Assembly: GCA_023419655.1 (NCBI GenBank)
Contig: JAEZXP010000181.1
Coordinates: 1-11,322, forward strand
Length of the DNA: 11,322 nt
Source of the DNA: Bacillota bacterium
GTDB taxonomy: Bacteria; Bacillota; Clostridia; Lachnospirales; Lachnospiraceae
Direction: 5' to 3'
Positions 1 through 7,103 of this stretch are shown piece by piece. The notes under the pieces are model-generated. The model had not been told where the DNA came from, made no database searches, and worked only from the letters and a program-made list of their open reading frames with translations. The position numbers and the translations under genes are program-made. Positions within the stretch are counted from its first letter, which is position 1. Every line of letters starts with the position of its first letter.

Positions 1-1139
1 TCTTTAACGATAATGTCACCATAATTATCTTCAACCAGATATTGCAGATGCAATGGGGTGTCATTGTAGTTAATTATAACTTCATCATCAGCTGTAACTA
101 TATCTTTAAGAGCCGGCTCGGACTTAGTAAATACGGTTGCCTGTTTTATACGGCTAAATAGTATATTGTCATTGGCTTTGTTATATAGTATGACGACCGA
201 TATCAATAATAATATCATTGGAATGGCCAGATAAAAATATTTTGCCAGATATTTTATAAGAACAATAAGTGCAAAGATACCGGCAACGGCAAGGGCTATA
301 AGACTGGCTTTTGAGCCTGAACCCAGCAGGCTTATGAAGATGCCCGCAGCGGCCAGCAGATATATCGGAATCATCCATTTCTTTTTCCTGGTTAAGGCAG
401 CAAGCACGATAAGAAAGGAAGCTGCCATAGCTGCGTATGAACCTACATAGTTAGGATTATAGAAGGACAGGTATACCCTGCCTTTCTCAAAATTAAACTG
501 AATAGAATCTCTTGTTGCCCAGTGAGTTCTTGGTAATATCATTTTCAGACCCAGGTCTGTGGCAAAGAAGTCTTTTCCGGTGTACTGGGTCAGCCCAAGC
601 AGACCCATTACCAGAATGCTGATTACAAAACAATTAACGATTAACCTTACATCCTCTTCGGTCTTAATAATCTGCAAACAATAATATACGACAAGGCAAT
701 AGCCCAGAAGAACAAATACCGATTCAAAATGCTCATGGATACCCCGGAAGCTGTACTGCCTGTACTTAGAGACGATAGATGACAGGAGAGCCAGTACGGC
801 GTATGCAGCGAGAGGAATTAATATATGTGAATATACAATATTTTTCTTGTCAGAATAGGCCTTGTATAATACAATGGCGGCCATAATAAAAACAGCTATC
901 AGAAAAAACATCTGTTTATAATATAGGAAAAAGTCAGAATACGAATCATTGTATGTGAACCAGGAAAAATTGGACAAATGTGCCTGATATTCTTTAAGCT
1001 TTGTTATAAAGGGTAGTATAGCCAGAACAAAAATGATGGGAATTAACAGCCATATACTCGTTTTTTGGACAATATGTTTGTCCTTTGATTTGTAATTCCC
1101 GGACGATTGCTTGCTGTAGCCTTTTTTATTATAAGACAT
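1..1139 (-). CDS. O-antigen ligase/polymerase-like membrane protein (partial)
   Basis: The frame opens at an ATG (1137-1139, minus) and stays open to the left edge, giving about 379 N-terminal residues. After a short basic, polar N-terminus there are many hydrophobic segments: one starting near residue 30, others following through the first half, and strong ones around the motif SFYNPNYVGSYAAM and in the following stretch ending GSGSKASLIA. An N-P-N-Y stretch followed by a G-S-x-K/R-A-S segment is characteristic of the Wzy_C / O-antigen ligase family, which joins or polymerises lipid-linked glycans on the outer face of the membrane. After the last visible membrane segment the chain becomes polar (KSEPALKDIVTADDEV), suggesting an extracytoplasmic C-terminal portion that continues outside the window. 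An AAAGGAG ribosome site lies at 1148-1154. In a Gram-positive the product would be a cell-wall or surface polysaccharide, not O-antigen. The family call is fairly secure; the substrate is unknown. Confidence 0.8.
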   Translation of the reverse strand, partial: MSYNKKGYSKQSSGNYKSKDKHIVQKTSIWLLIPIIFVLAILPFITKLKEYQAHLSNFSWFTYNDSYSDFFLYYKQMFFLIAVFIMAAIVLYKAYSDKKNIVYSHILIPLAAYAVLALLSSIVSKYRQYSFRGIHEHFESVFVLLGYCLVVYYCLQIIKTEEDVRLIVNCFVISILVMGLLGLTQYTGKDFFATDLGLKMILPRTHWATRDSIQFNFEKGRVYLSFYNPNYVGSYAAMAASFLIVLAALTRKKKWMIPIYLLAAAGIFISLLGSGSKASLIALAVAGIFALIVLIKYLAKYFYLAIPMILLLISVVILYNKANDNILFSRIKQATVFTKSEPALKDIVTADDEVIINYNDTPLHLQYLVEDNYGDIIVK

Positions 1140-1180
1140 GTGTAGTGCTCCTTTACTTTAAGATCAGAACCAATAAGCCT

Positions 1181-1209
1181 ATTATACACCAATGGGGTTA
1201 TCTGGACAA
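1181..1209 (-). promoter_or_regulatory. Predicted sigma-A promoter for the O-antigen ligase-like gene
   Basis: Read on the minus strand, TTGTCC (1204-1209) and a perfect TATAAT (1181-1186) are separated by 17 bp. Transcription would begin about 7 bp downstream, roughly 35 bp before the start codon. The -35 box begins inside the 74-bp gap just past the ECF gene's stop codon, so this gene can be transcribed independently of the ECF gene. Confidence 0.6.
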
Positions 1210-1213
1210 GACA

Positions 1214-1720
1214 TCACTTTCTCATCAAATCGTTAATCTGCGGTACTCTTAAAAGTAAAGGGTAGAGCATCGTTGACAGGATAATGCCGAATAAATTCTG
1301 AACAGTATTAAGCGGAATGCCGGAAAGAGCGCCGCCCAAATCGTACATGAAATATTCAGCGACAAAATATCCTGAGGTTACGATAATGCCGCCTGCTATA
1401 CCGGCGATGATAACAGAGGAAAGCTTTCTTTTTAAATGTCTGTATACCAGTGAGCATAGGAGAGCGGTCAGAGCCTTTATAATCAACGTGGGTAGTGCGA
1501 AGTGAGGATAGCCCGCCAATAAATCAGCCAGCATGGAGCCGATACCTGCTGATAAGGGACCGTAGATCGGACCCAGAATGATACCTGATAATATTACAAA
1601 GGAGTCACCGGGATGGATATATCCGGTGGGTGACGGTATCCTTATGATATAGGTTGAAAAACAGGTTAGAGCGGCCATTAAGGCGGCTGTTATAAATAGC
1701 TTTAGTTTATCTGACTTCAT
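1214..1720 (-). CDS. ECF transporter S component, substrate unknown
   Basis: A 168-residue hydrophobic protein, the usual size for substrate-binding (S) subunits of energy-coupling-factor vitamin transporters. About five or six membrane segments are visible. The diagnostic stretch is GYIHPGDSFVILSGIILGP followed by GIGSMLADLLAGYPHFALPT and a hydrophobic helix beginning LIIKALTALL; the pattern GYxHxGD...GIGSxLADxxxGY is typical of the PF07155/PF12822 group that includes riboflavin- and hydroxymethylpyrimidine-type S components. S components work with a shared EcfAA'T module, which is not encoded here, so this is a group II orphan S subunit. A GGGAGG ribosome site (1728-1733) sits 7 bp before the ATG. 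No riboswitch is evident in the short leader, so the ligand cannot be deduced. The gene ends in TGA, showing that TGA is a normal stop in this genome. Confidence 0.82.
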   Translation of the reverse strand: MKSDKLKLFITAALMAALTCFSTYIIRIPSPTGYIHPGDSFVILSGIILGPIYGPLSAGIGSMLADLLAGYPHFALPTLIIKALTALLCSLVYRHLKRKLSSVIIAGIAGGIIVTSGYFVAEYFMYDLGGALSGIPLNTVQNLFGIILSTMLYPLLLRVPQINDLMRK

Positions 1721-1769
1721 TTTTGTGCCTCCCTGAAATATAATACATCTTTGCTTTTAATTATCAGAA

Positions 1770-1798
1770 ATCATAGCATAGAAAACAGGTCTTTACAA
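1770..1798 (-). promoter_or_regulatory. Predicted sigma-A promoter for the ECF S component
   Basis: On the minus strand, TTGTAA (1793-1798) and TATGAT (1770-1775) are spaced by exactly 17 bp, placing the start site near 1763 and giving a leader of about 40 nt. It is divergent from, and separate from, the znu promoter at 1831-1859. The palindromic operator of the znu promoter lies upstream of this promoter, not over it, so co-regulation is not indicated. Confidence 0.55.
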
Positions 1799-1830
1799 TA
1801 ATAAGTTTGATAATCTGCAGTCTAAAGGGT

Positions 1831-1859
1831 TTGACACCGGTTAATACTTATAATATAAT
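1831..1859 (+). promoter_or_regulatory. Consensus sigma-A promoter of the zinc-uptake operon
   Basis: TTGACA (1831-1836) and TATAAT (1854-1859) are both perfect matches to consensus with the ideal 17-bp spacer. Transcription should begin around 1865-1867, inside the palindrome at 1864-1884. A promoter this strong needs repression, which fits a metal-responsive repressor binding across the start site. Confidence 0.85.
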
Positions 1860-1863
1860 TGGT

Positions 1864-1884
1864 AAATGCAAATGAGTTGCATTT
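1864..1884 (+). promoter_or_regulatory. Palindromic operator, probable Zur (Fur-family) site
   Basis: AAATGCAA (1864-1871) and TTGCATTT (1877-1884) form a perfect 8-bp inverted repeat around the 5-nt spacer ATGAG. It starts 4 bp after the -10 box and covers the expected transcription start. Size (21 bp) and position suit a Fur-family dimer. Because the downstream genes look like a zinc importer, Zur is the natural candidate, but no zur gene is in the window and I cannot match the exact motif to a curated consensus. As an RNA hairpin it would have a 5-nt loop, but with no T-tract it is not a terminator. Confidence 0.65.
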
Positions 1885-1927
1885 GTTGGATGACAGTTCA
1901 ATAAATGGCACGGAAGGAGAGTTGGAT

Positions 1928-2908
1928 ATGAAGAAGAAATTGACGATATTAGCCGTTGTTATGGCAGTTATAGTAATAGCCGTATCGGCTGTAATTATAT
2001 ATATAGATAAAGGAAATAAAGAGGCTGCTGATTTAGAGGACGGACATATTAGAGTGGTAACGTCATTTTATCCGGCATATATACTTACAATAAACCTTAC
2101 AGAGGATATCCCGGATTTAAAAGTTGACAGCCTGAGTGATTTTAGTGACGGATGTATGCACGATTATCATCTTACTACGAAGGATATGAGAATGTTATCC
2201 CATGCCGATATATTTATTATTAACGGCGGCGGACTGGAAGAATATCTTGAAGATGTGATAGAGAGTTATCCGGAGCTTACGGTGATTAATCTTAGTCAGG
2301 GCATTGAAATGCTCCCAAGTCAGGTTCATGATGGAGGAGATAACCCCCATATATGGATGAATCCGGAGTTATACATGCAGCAGATTAATAATGCCAGCCA
2401 GGGATTGGAAAGCTATATTCAGAATAAGAAAGATAAGGATGGCCGTTATAGGCAGGTAATCGAGCAGCTTACAGCTAATTCAGAGGGATATCTAGAGAAA
2501 GTTGGGGAGGTTGCCGATGAGATGAACCGGTTACTTGATACGGTAAATGATATGATTATAAATAAGAATATAAGTAATAAGGTCGTTCTATTTCATGATT
2601 CCTTTGCATATCTCGCCGAGAAAGCGGGCTTAGAGGTGGCATATACAGTAGAGGTCGATGAGCATACCTCCCTTAGTGCCGGTGAGGTGGCAGAGGTTAT
2701 AAAGGCGATTAAGGACGAGAATATTCGTTATCTGTTCACGGAACATCAGTATGATGATACGATATCTGACCGGATAAAGGCTGAAACGGATGCTAAATTA
2801 TATGTTATCGACTCGGCTGTGTCCGGAGAGCCGGATAAGGACGCTTATCTTAGAGCGATGCGGGAGAATATAGAGACATTAAAGAAGGCCTTTGAGGAAT
2901 TTATGTAA
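1928..2908 (+). CDS. znuA: Zinc ABC transporter substrate-binding protein (ZnuA/AdcA-like)
   Basis: A 326-residue extracytoplasmic metal-binding protein of the ZnuA/TroA family (PF01297), which captures metal ions for an ABC-3 permease. Candidate ligands are His78 (in GCMHDYHL), His141 (in DNPHIWMNP), His223 (in LFHDSFAYLAEKAGL) and Asp295 (in YVIDSAV). A histidine at the third position, where manganese binders such as PsaA have glutamate, favours zinc. Residues 5-26 form one hydrophobic helix, but there is no cysteine and hence no lipobox, unusual for a Gram-positive binding protein; it may be held by an uncleaved N-terminal anchor. The His-rich loop of many ZnuA proteins is also absent. The start was chosen at 1928 because AGGAGA (1915-1920) precedes it; an in-frame TTG at 1859 lies inside the promoter. 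It is the first gene of znuA-znuC-znuB. Confidence 0.9.
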   Translation: MKKKLTILAVVMAVIVIAVSAVIIYIDKGNKEAADLEDGHIRVVTSFYPAYILTINLTEDIPDLKVDSLSDFSDGCMHDYHLTTKDMRMLSHADIFIINGGGLEEYLEDVIESYPELTVINLSQGIEMLPSQVHDGGDNPHIWMNPELYMQQINNASQGLESYIQNKKDKDGRYRQVIEQLTANSEGYLEKVGEVADEMNRLLDTVNDMIINKNISNKVVLFHDSFAYLAEKAGLEVAYTVEVDEHTSLSAGEVAEVIKAIKDENIRYLFTEHQYDDTISDRIKAETDAKLYVIDSAVSGEPDKDAYLRAMRENIETLKKAFEEFM

Positions 2909-2962
2909 CGGGATTAAATGTTGCCATTAAGGCAGGTTTTATAAATAAGGGGAGGGTCTCTT

Positions 2963-3742
2963 ATGTCTTTGAGCATAGATACAGATAAAAAGGATAATAG
3001 TATATATAATCATGACGCGGCATGCGGCCTTCATTGTATCAAGATGCATGATATATCTGTGATAGCCGGAGAGCAGACCATAATAGACAAGGTAAGCCTT
3101 CATATACACTGCGGGAAGATTACAGCTATTATAGGCAGAAATGGCGCAGGAAAGACAACGTTGATAAGAGCTATTCTGGGTGAGATTAAACACAGCGGTA
3201 AAATAGAATTCATGGATTTGAAGGACAATACCATGGGAAGGCTAAGGGTGGGATATGTCCCCCAATATGTCAATCTTGAGAAAAACACACCGCTGAGTGT
3301 ATATGATTTGTTTGCGGGATATGTCAGCAATACGCCCGTTTGCTTTAAAAAAAGCAAAAAGGTATATGAAATGATTAAAAGACAGTTGGGTATTTTTGAT
3401 GCACAGGATTTGATTGATAAAAGAGCTTGCGATTTATCAGGAGGAGAGCTTCAGAGAGTTCTTTTATCTATTGCAGTTACACCGGTGCCGAACCTGCTTT
3501 TGCTGGATGAACCGGTATCAGGTATCGACAGAAATGGTATGGAGCTTTTCTATGAAAACATTCAAAAGCTAAAAGAGAATTATGATTTGGCAATGATTGT
3601 CGTTTCACATGATTTTGAATTTGTGAGAAAATATGCAGACCATGTTATCTTACTGGATAAAACCATACTTAAAGAGGGCTCCTTTGAAGAAGTCAGGCAG
3701 AGCGGGGATTTTCAGAAAGTATTCGGGGGGTTAATAGAATGA
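2963..3742 (+). CDS. znuC: Zinc ABC transporter ATP-binding protein (ZnuC-like)
   Basis: A 259-residue cytoplasmic ATPase that powers the metal importer. Motifs in order: Walker A GRNGAGKTT (58-66), Q-loop glutamine in GYVPQYVNL (residue 101), ABC signature LSGGELQR (158-165), Walker B LLLLDEP (178-184) and H-loop SHDFEFV (His216). All catalytic elements are intact. The N-terminus carries roughly 25 extra polar residues, including two His/Cys-containing patches, before the nucleotide-binding fold begins; the GGGGAGGG site just before 2963 supports this start. It lies 54 bp after znuA and overlaps the permease gene by four bases (ATGA), implying translational coupling. ABC-3 importers of zinc, manganese and iron share this ATPase type; zinc is inferred from ZnuA. 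Confidence 0.92.
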   Translation: MSLSIDTDKKDNSIYNHDAACGLHCIKMHDISVIAGEQTIIDKVSLHIHCGKITAIIGRNGAGKTTLIRAILGEIKHSGKIEFMDLKDNTMGRLRVGYVPQYVNLEKNTPLSVYDLFAGYVSNTPVCFKKSKKVYEMIKRQLGIFDAQDLIDKRACDLSGGELQRVLLSIAVTPVPNLLLLDEPVSGIDRNGMELFYENIQKLKENYDLAMIVVSHDFEFVRKYADHVILLDKTILKEGSFEEVRQSGDFQKVFGGLIE

Positions 3743-4581
3743 ATACTCTATATGAGATAATGGAAAAACTTTTACCCTTTTCATGGATGGAGTATAATTT
3801 CATGAAGAATGCATTACTGGCAATTATTATTATAACGCCTCTGTTTGGTATTCTGGGAACAATGGTTATTAATAATCGTATGGCGTTTTTTTCAGATGCG
3901 CTGGGCCATTCTGCTTTGACAGGAATTGCTGTGGGAACGATATTCGGTATATCCGATATGAATATGTCGATGATTTTGTATGCAATTGTCTTTGCCCTTC
4001 TTTTAAACTTTATTAATAGAAGAAAGACTTTTTCGACGGATACAGTTATATCTGTCTTTTCTTCTCTTAGCATGGCAATAGGTTTGATGATTCTGTCAAA
4101 AGGAGGCAATTTCTCCAGATATTCAAGCCTGCTGGTGGGAGATATCCTGAGCATTACAGTGCAGGAAATCGGATTGTTATGTGTTATCTTCGTAGTTACC
4201 TTGATATATTGGTATTTCAGCTTCAACAAACTTAATAGCGTAGGCGTCAATATATCTCTTGCAAGAAGTAAGAATATTAAGGCGAATATGATGGAGGATT
4301 CCTTTAGTATATTGATAGCAGTTATCGTAATGCTGTCGATAAAGTGGATAGGTATATTGATAATTAATGCATTATTGATATTACCGGCAGCCACAAGCAG
4401 AAACATCGCCTCGAATATGAGAGAATATCATTTGTTTTCGGTTCTGGTAGCAGTTTTTTCGGGTATTAGCGGACTTATCCTGTCTTATTATCTAAGTACG
4501 GCCACGGGGCCTACGGTGGTTATTATAACTGCATTTTTGTTTTTCATAACACTTTTGATTAGCTCCGTTAAGAATAAGTAG
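3739..4581 (+). CDS. znuB: Zinc ABC transporter permease (ZnuB-like, ABC-3 family)
   Basis: A 280-residue integral membrane permease of the ABC-3 family (PF00950) with about eight hydrophobic segments. Recognisable marks are FFSDALGHSALTGIAVG (51-67), the cytoplasmic coupling region that in this family reads like DALSHAVLPGIALG, and RYSSLLVGDILSIT (127-140). The C-terminal half, with KWIGILIINALLILPAATSR and TGPTVVIITAFLFF, is also typical. The ATG overlaps the znuC stop as ATGA, so the two are coupled. Length is normal for the family. No convincing terminator follows, so transcription may continue into the next gene. Confidence 0.92.
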   Translation: MNTLYEIMEKLLPFSWMEYNFMKNALLAIIIITPLFGILGTMVINNRMAFFSDALGHSALTGIAVGTIFGISDMNMSMILYAIVFALLLNFINRRKTFSTDTVISVFSSLSMAIGLMILSKGGNFSRYSSLLVGDILSITVQEIGLLCVIFVVTLIYWYFSFNKLNSVGVNISLARSKNIKANMMEDSFSILIAVIVMLSIKWIGILIINALLILPAATSRNIASNMREYHLFSVLVAVFSGISGLILSYYLSTATGPTVVIITAFLFFITLLISSVKNK

Positions 4582-4674
4582 TGGAAATGTGGGTATATTT
4601 TTGTTATTATATAATCAAGGTATTACATAAGATGACATATTACAATAACCGACAAATCCGGCTGTGGAGGGTAT

Positions 4675-5802
4675 ATGGGAGAATCCAGACTAATCAAATA
4701 TCTGAAGATAATAGTGAATTCATTATATGCGGTAGGCGTCATACTTTTTTTATTTCTGGTTGTGCCCAGATTACTGAGCTTCTTTTTGCCATTTGTAATA
4801 GGATGGGTTGTAGCGATGATTGCCAATCCCCTTGTCAAATTTCTCGAAAAGAAGGTAAAGCTGCTTAGAAAGCATAGCTCGGCTATCATTATCATCGTTG
4901 TAATAGGAGCCATCGTAGGCGTTATGTATCTGCTTATTGCCATACTTATCAGAGAGAGCAAGCAGCTTGCGGGAGATTTGCCAAATATCATAGAGCAGAT
5001 TGAAGTTCAGCTTAATCTGTTATCGGTTAAGCTGCGGGAAATAAGCGGTAATCTGCCTGAACCGGTTCAGCAATTTATCAACAATCTGTTAGAAAGTATC
5101 AATAAGAATCTTATGGAATTTAAACCGGGAGAAAACATGCTGACCTTTAGCGGTGCAACCAATCTTGCACATAATATTGCCGGCTTCTTTCTTACCCTTA
5201 TTATAACCATATTGTCGGCATATTTCTTTATTGCGAAAAGAGAAGAAATTATAGACGGCGTTAAAAAGATTATGCCCGATTCCGCGGTGGAGGGATGGCG
5301 CTTTATTTATGATAATTTTACCAAGGCTGTCGGAGGTTATTTTAGAGCACAATTAAAGATAATGCTTGTATTAATTGTAATCATGTTTGTGGGATTTGAG
5401 ATTCTTAGGACATCCTACTCCTTTATACTTGCTTTGGGAATCGCCGTACTGGATTTTCTGCCGGTCTTTGGAACAGGAGCGGTTTTATGGCCATGGGCCT
5501 TGATGGATATGCTGTCCGGTAATTATTACAGGGCTATCGGTCTGGTTGTAATTTATCTGATATGTCAGATTGTAAAGCAGGTGCTTCAACCGAAGATGGT
5601 GGGTGACAGTATTGGAATAAGCCCTCTTAGTACGCTTTTGTTCTTGTATATCGGATACCGGCTGTATGGCGTCATCGGAATGATAGTTGGCGTTCCTGCA
5701 GGAATGGTGATTGTAAATCTATATAGAATTGGAATGTTTGACAGAATCATCAAAGGATTTAAAATTATTATCCATGATTTGAATGAATTCAGAAAATTTT
5801 AG
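4675..5802 (+). CDS. AI-2E family membrane protein, YtvI-like
   Basis: A 375-residue polytopic protein of the AI-2E / UPF0118 family (PF01594). Two or three N-terminal membrane helices lie within residues 12-93, followed by a polar, partly amphipathic region (94-158) and further membrane segments. Conserved family blocks are LDFLPVFGTGAVLWPWAL (259-276), KQVLQPKMVGDSIGISPLST (301-320) and GYRLYGVIGMIVGVPAGM (327-344). The LPVxGTGxVLxPWA block resembles the YtvI subgroup found in spore-forming Firmicutes. Members transport diverse small solutes or ions; the substrate here cannot be deduced, and the AI-2 label is a family name only. GGAGGG (4666-4671) precedes the ATG closely. The 93-bp gap from znuB holds a TATAAT at 4610-4615 without a good -35 box, so it could be read with the znu operon or have a weak promoter. 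Confidence 0.82.
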   Translation: MGESRLIKYLKIIVNSLYAVGVILFLFLVVPRLLSFFLPFVIGWVVAMIANPLVKFLEKKVKLLRKHSSAIIIIVVIGAIVGVMYLLIAILIRESKQLAGDLPNIIEQIEVQLNLLSVKLREISGNLPEPVQQFINNLLESINKNLMEFKPGENMLTFSGATNLAHNIAGFFLTLIITILSAYFFIAKREEIIDGVKKIMPDSAVEGWRFIYDNFTKAVGGYFRAQLKIMLVLIVIMFVGFEILRTSYSFILALGIAVLDFLPVFGTGAVLWPWALMDMLSGNYYRAIGLVVIYLICQIVKQVLQPKMVGDSIGISPLSTLLFLYIGYRLYGVIGMIVGVPAGMVIVNLYRIGMFDRIIKGFKIIIHDLNEFRKF

Positions 5803-5840
5803 TGAGTTTTTTTACTATAATCCTAAAGACCATGTACAAA

Positions 5841-5868
5841 TTGCAAATTTAATGCTATTATATATAGT
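5841..5868 (+). promoter_or_regulatory. Possible promoter of the HTH-Panacea gene
   Basis: TTGCAA (5841-5846) and TATAGT (5863-5868) are spaced by 16 bp in an AT-rich 112-bp gap. A small palindrome, AAATTGCAAATTT (5838-5850), covers the -35 box, and the hexamer GAGTCG occurs twice 13 bp apart (5884-5889 and 5897-5902) between the -10 box and the ribosome site. Either could be an autoregulatory operator for the HTH protein, but both are short enough to be chance. Confidence 0.4.
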
Positions 5869-5914
5869 AGAAAATTTAACAAAGAGTCGTACGTGAGAGT
5901 CGAGGAGAATGTAA

Positions 5915-6724
5915 ATGATTCGTAGCAGATATGAAGTAGAAAACGATGAAATAATAACTTCAGACGAAATTATACAAATACTTGAAAAATACCGCATAGG
6001 TAAGAAGCCCTTAGCAAAGCTTCTGGGGTGGGGAGAAACTACAATCATTCGTTATATAGAGGGAGATATACCTACGAAGGAGTATTCGATTAAGCTAAGG
6101 ACCTTATTGGATAATCCGGAGTTTTATTATGACCTATTGGTTAAAAGACAGGATTGTCTGACGAATGTGGCATTCAAGAAAAGTAAAAAAGCGGCTCTTT
6201 CTAAAATCATGATATCAAAAATTTGTGCTGCAGCCTATCATATTATCAATAAAATTGACGCTGAGATATGTCCAAGCTATATTCAGTATCTGCTTTATTA
6301 TATACAGGCATTTTCGCTGGCCTTATATGATATCCCGATGTTTCAGGAAGATTATGAAATAAATAATCGGCAGATGCCCTATCTAAAGCTGTACAATACG
6401 ATGAAGCGCTGTGGAATACATACTTTGGAAGTGGGAGAAGAATTTACCACCGATGAAGAGAAAAAATTAATCGACGCAGTTTTCAATGCATTTTCATGGT
6501 ACGGTCCCAGAGCGTTGCGGGAAATGATTAATCATGAAAAATCAGGAATGAAGATATCCAGAGATAAACAGAACAACAAGATATATTCGAAGGAAAGCAT
6601 AAAACGTTATTTTAAAGAGATATGTGAAAAGTATGAAATCAGAGAACACGGCGATATCAGCCGGTACCCCGATCAGTTGTTTTACGAAATCAGGGGAATT
6701 AAGAATTCAAAAACAGAAGAGTAA
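5915..6724 (+). CDS. HTH-domain protein with Panacea (DUF4065/SocA-like) domain
   Basis: A 269-residue protein with two recognisable parts. Residues about 17-66 form an HTH of the XRE/MqsA-antitoxin type: IIQILEKYRIGKKPLAKLLG, then GETTIIRYIEGDIPTKEYS and a leucine-rich tail. Residues about 100-208 resemble the Panacea domain: YIQYLLYYIQAFSLALYDIP, a central MPYLKLYNTM where most members have an AWxxGPV-like block, then EEKKLIDAVFNAFSWYGPRAL followed by REMINHE. The last 60 residues are charged and contain a possible extra helical region. Panacea proteins are typically the antitoxin half of type II toxin-antitoxin pairs, with the toxin next door. Here no second small gene adjoins: 112 bp lie upstream and a palindromic element downstream. 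It may be a stand-alone regulator or an orphan antitoxin. The start has a good AGGAGA site (5904-5909). The domain call is from pattern recognition, not a database search. Confidence 0.72.
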   Translation: MIRSRYEVENDEIITSDEIIQILEKYRIGKKPLAKLLGWGETTIIRYIEGDIPTKEYSIKLRTLLDNPEFYYDLLVKRQDCLTNVAFKKSKKAALSKIMISKICAAAYHIINKIDAEICPSYIQYLLYYIQAFSLALYDIPMFQEDYEINNRQMPYLKLYNTMKRCGIHTLEVGEEFTTDEEKKLIDAVFNAFSWYGPRALREMINHEKSGMKISRDKQNNKIYSKESIKRYFKEICEKYEIREHGDISRYPDQLFYEIRGIKNSKTEE

Positions 6725-6734
6725 TTAAATGTGT

Positions 6735-6925
6735 ATGGTGTGTTGAACAAATATATAAGGTGCACAGGTATAACCATAATGCACCGTTAAAAGAATTCGT
6801 GCTATTATTTGTATTAGACAAAACGGACATTTATGTCCGATTTGGATATACCAATCATAGTGCGTGTACTTTTACCGGTGTGTGAGGTTCATACCTGTGT
6901 ACCTTAAATTGTTCAACACACCCAT
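6735..6925. repeat. About 190-bp imperfect palindrome with internal hairpins (MITE-like or structured RNA)
   Basis: The ends are inverted repeats: GTGTGTTGAACAA (6738-6750) is perfectly complementary to 6909-6921, and AAGGTGCACAGGTAT (6757-6771) to 6891-6905 except for one position, which is a G-U pair on the plus strand. The outer ATG/CAT extends the match with one bulged G. Inside lie two more hairpins: ATAATGCAC (6776-6784) with 6799-6808 (one bulged T) and CGGACAT (6824-6830) with ATGTCCG (6833-6839), plus a weaker ATACC/GGTGT pairing (6848-6852 with 6877-6881). No long T-tract follows on either strand, so it is not an ordinary terminator, and no clear target-site duplication is visible. 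It fills the gap between the convergent HTH-Panacea gene and typA, ending 1 bp beyond the natural typA stop. It could be a small non-autonomous mobile element or a branched RNA in the 3' ends of both transcripts. Confidence 0.7.
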
Positions 6926-6926
6926 T

Positions 6927-7103
6927 TTATCTGTTACGACGGCTGCGAAGACGCTGGGTAGGGTCCAAAATCTTTTTGCGGATTCTAAGATTTTTAGGAG
7001 TAACCTCCAGTAATTCATCCGTTTCTATAAATTCCAGTGCCTGTTCCAGGCTCAGAACGCGCGGAGGAGAGAGCCGCAAGGCATCGGCTGCACCGGACGC
7101 TCA
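6927..7103 (-). pseudogene. typA: Detached C-terminal segment of typA after the in-frame TGA
   Basis: Immediately after the TGA at 7101-7103 the same frame reads 57 codons to TAA (6927-6929), starting ASGAADALRLSPPR and continuing LEQALEFIETDELLEVTP and KNLRIRKKILDPTQRLR. This is the expected end of TypA/BipA, in register and without indel. Adding 549 + 1 + 57 gives 607 codons, the normal family length. The segment contains no ATG and no ribosome site, so it is not a separate gene. Conservation of the sequence suggests a very recent nonsense change, a base-call error, or readthrough. Confidence 0.9.

Noticed and set aside
1859..1927. TTG-initiated extension of ZnuA by 23 residues
   Set aside because: The TTG overlaps the end of the -10 box, upstream of the expected transcription start; the ATG at 1928 has a good ribosome site.
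3693..4406. A 237-codon open frame on the minus strand opposite znuB
   Set aside because: It is antisense to a clear ABC-3 permease and its composition mirrors that gene's hydrophobic codons.
4610..4615. TATAAT as a promoter for the AI-2E family gene
   Set aside because: No matching -35 box or extended -10 element was found; noted only as a weak possibility.
5884..5902. Direct repeat of GAGTCG as an operator
   Set aside because: Six bases repeated once is too short to support a claim by itself; mentioned only in the promoter entry.
6735..6925. Ordinary bidirectional terminator
   Set aside because: The arms are too far apart, the structure is branched, and neither strand has a T-run directly after the stem.
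7101..7103. TGA as a recoded sense codon or selenocysteine
   Set aside because: Other genes here stop with TGA at normal lengths, TypA has no selenocysteine position in the family, and the expected residue is arginine. A nonsense change or base error is simpler.
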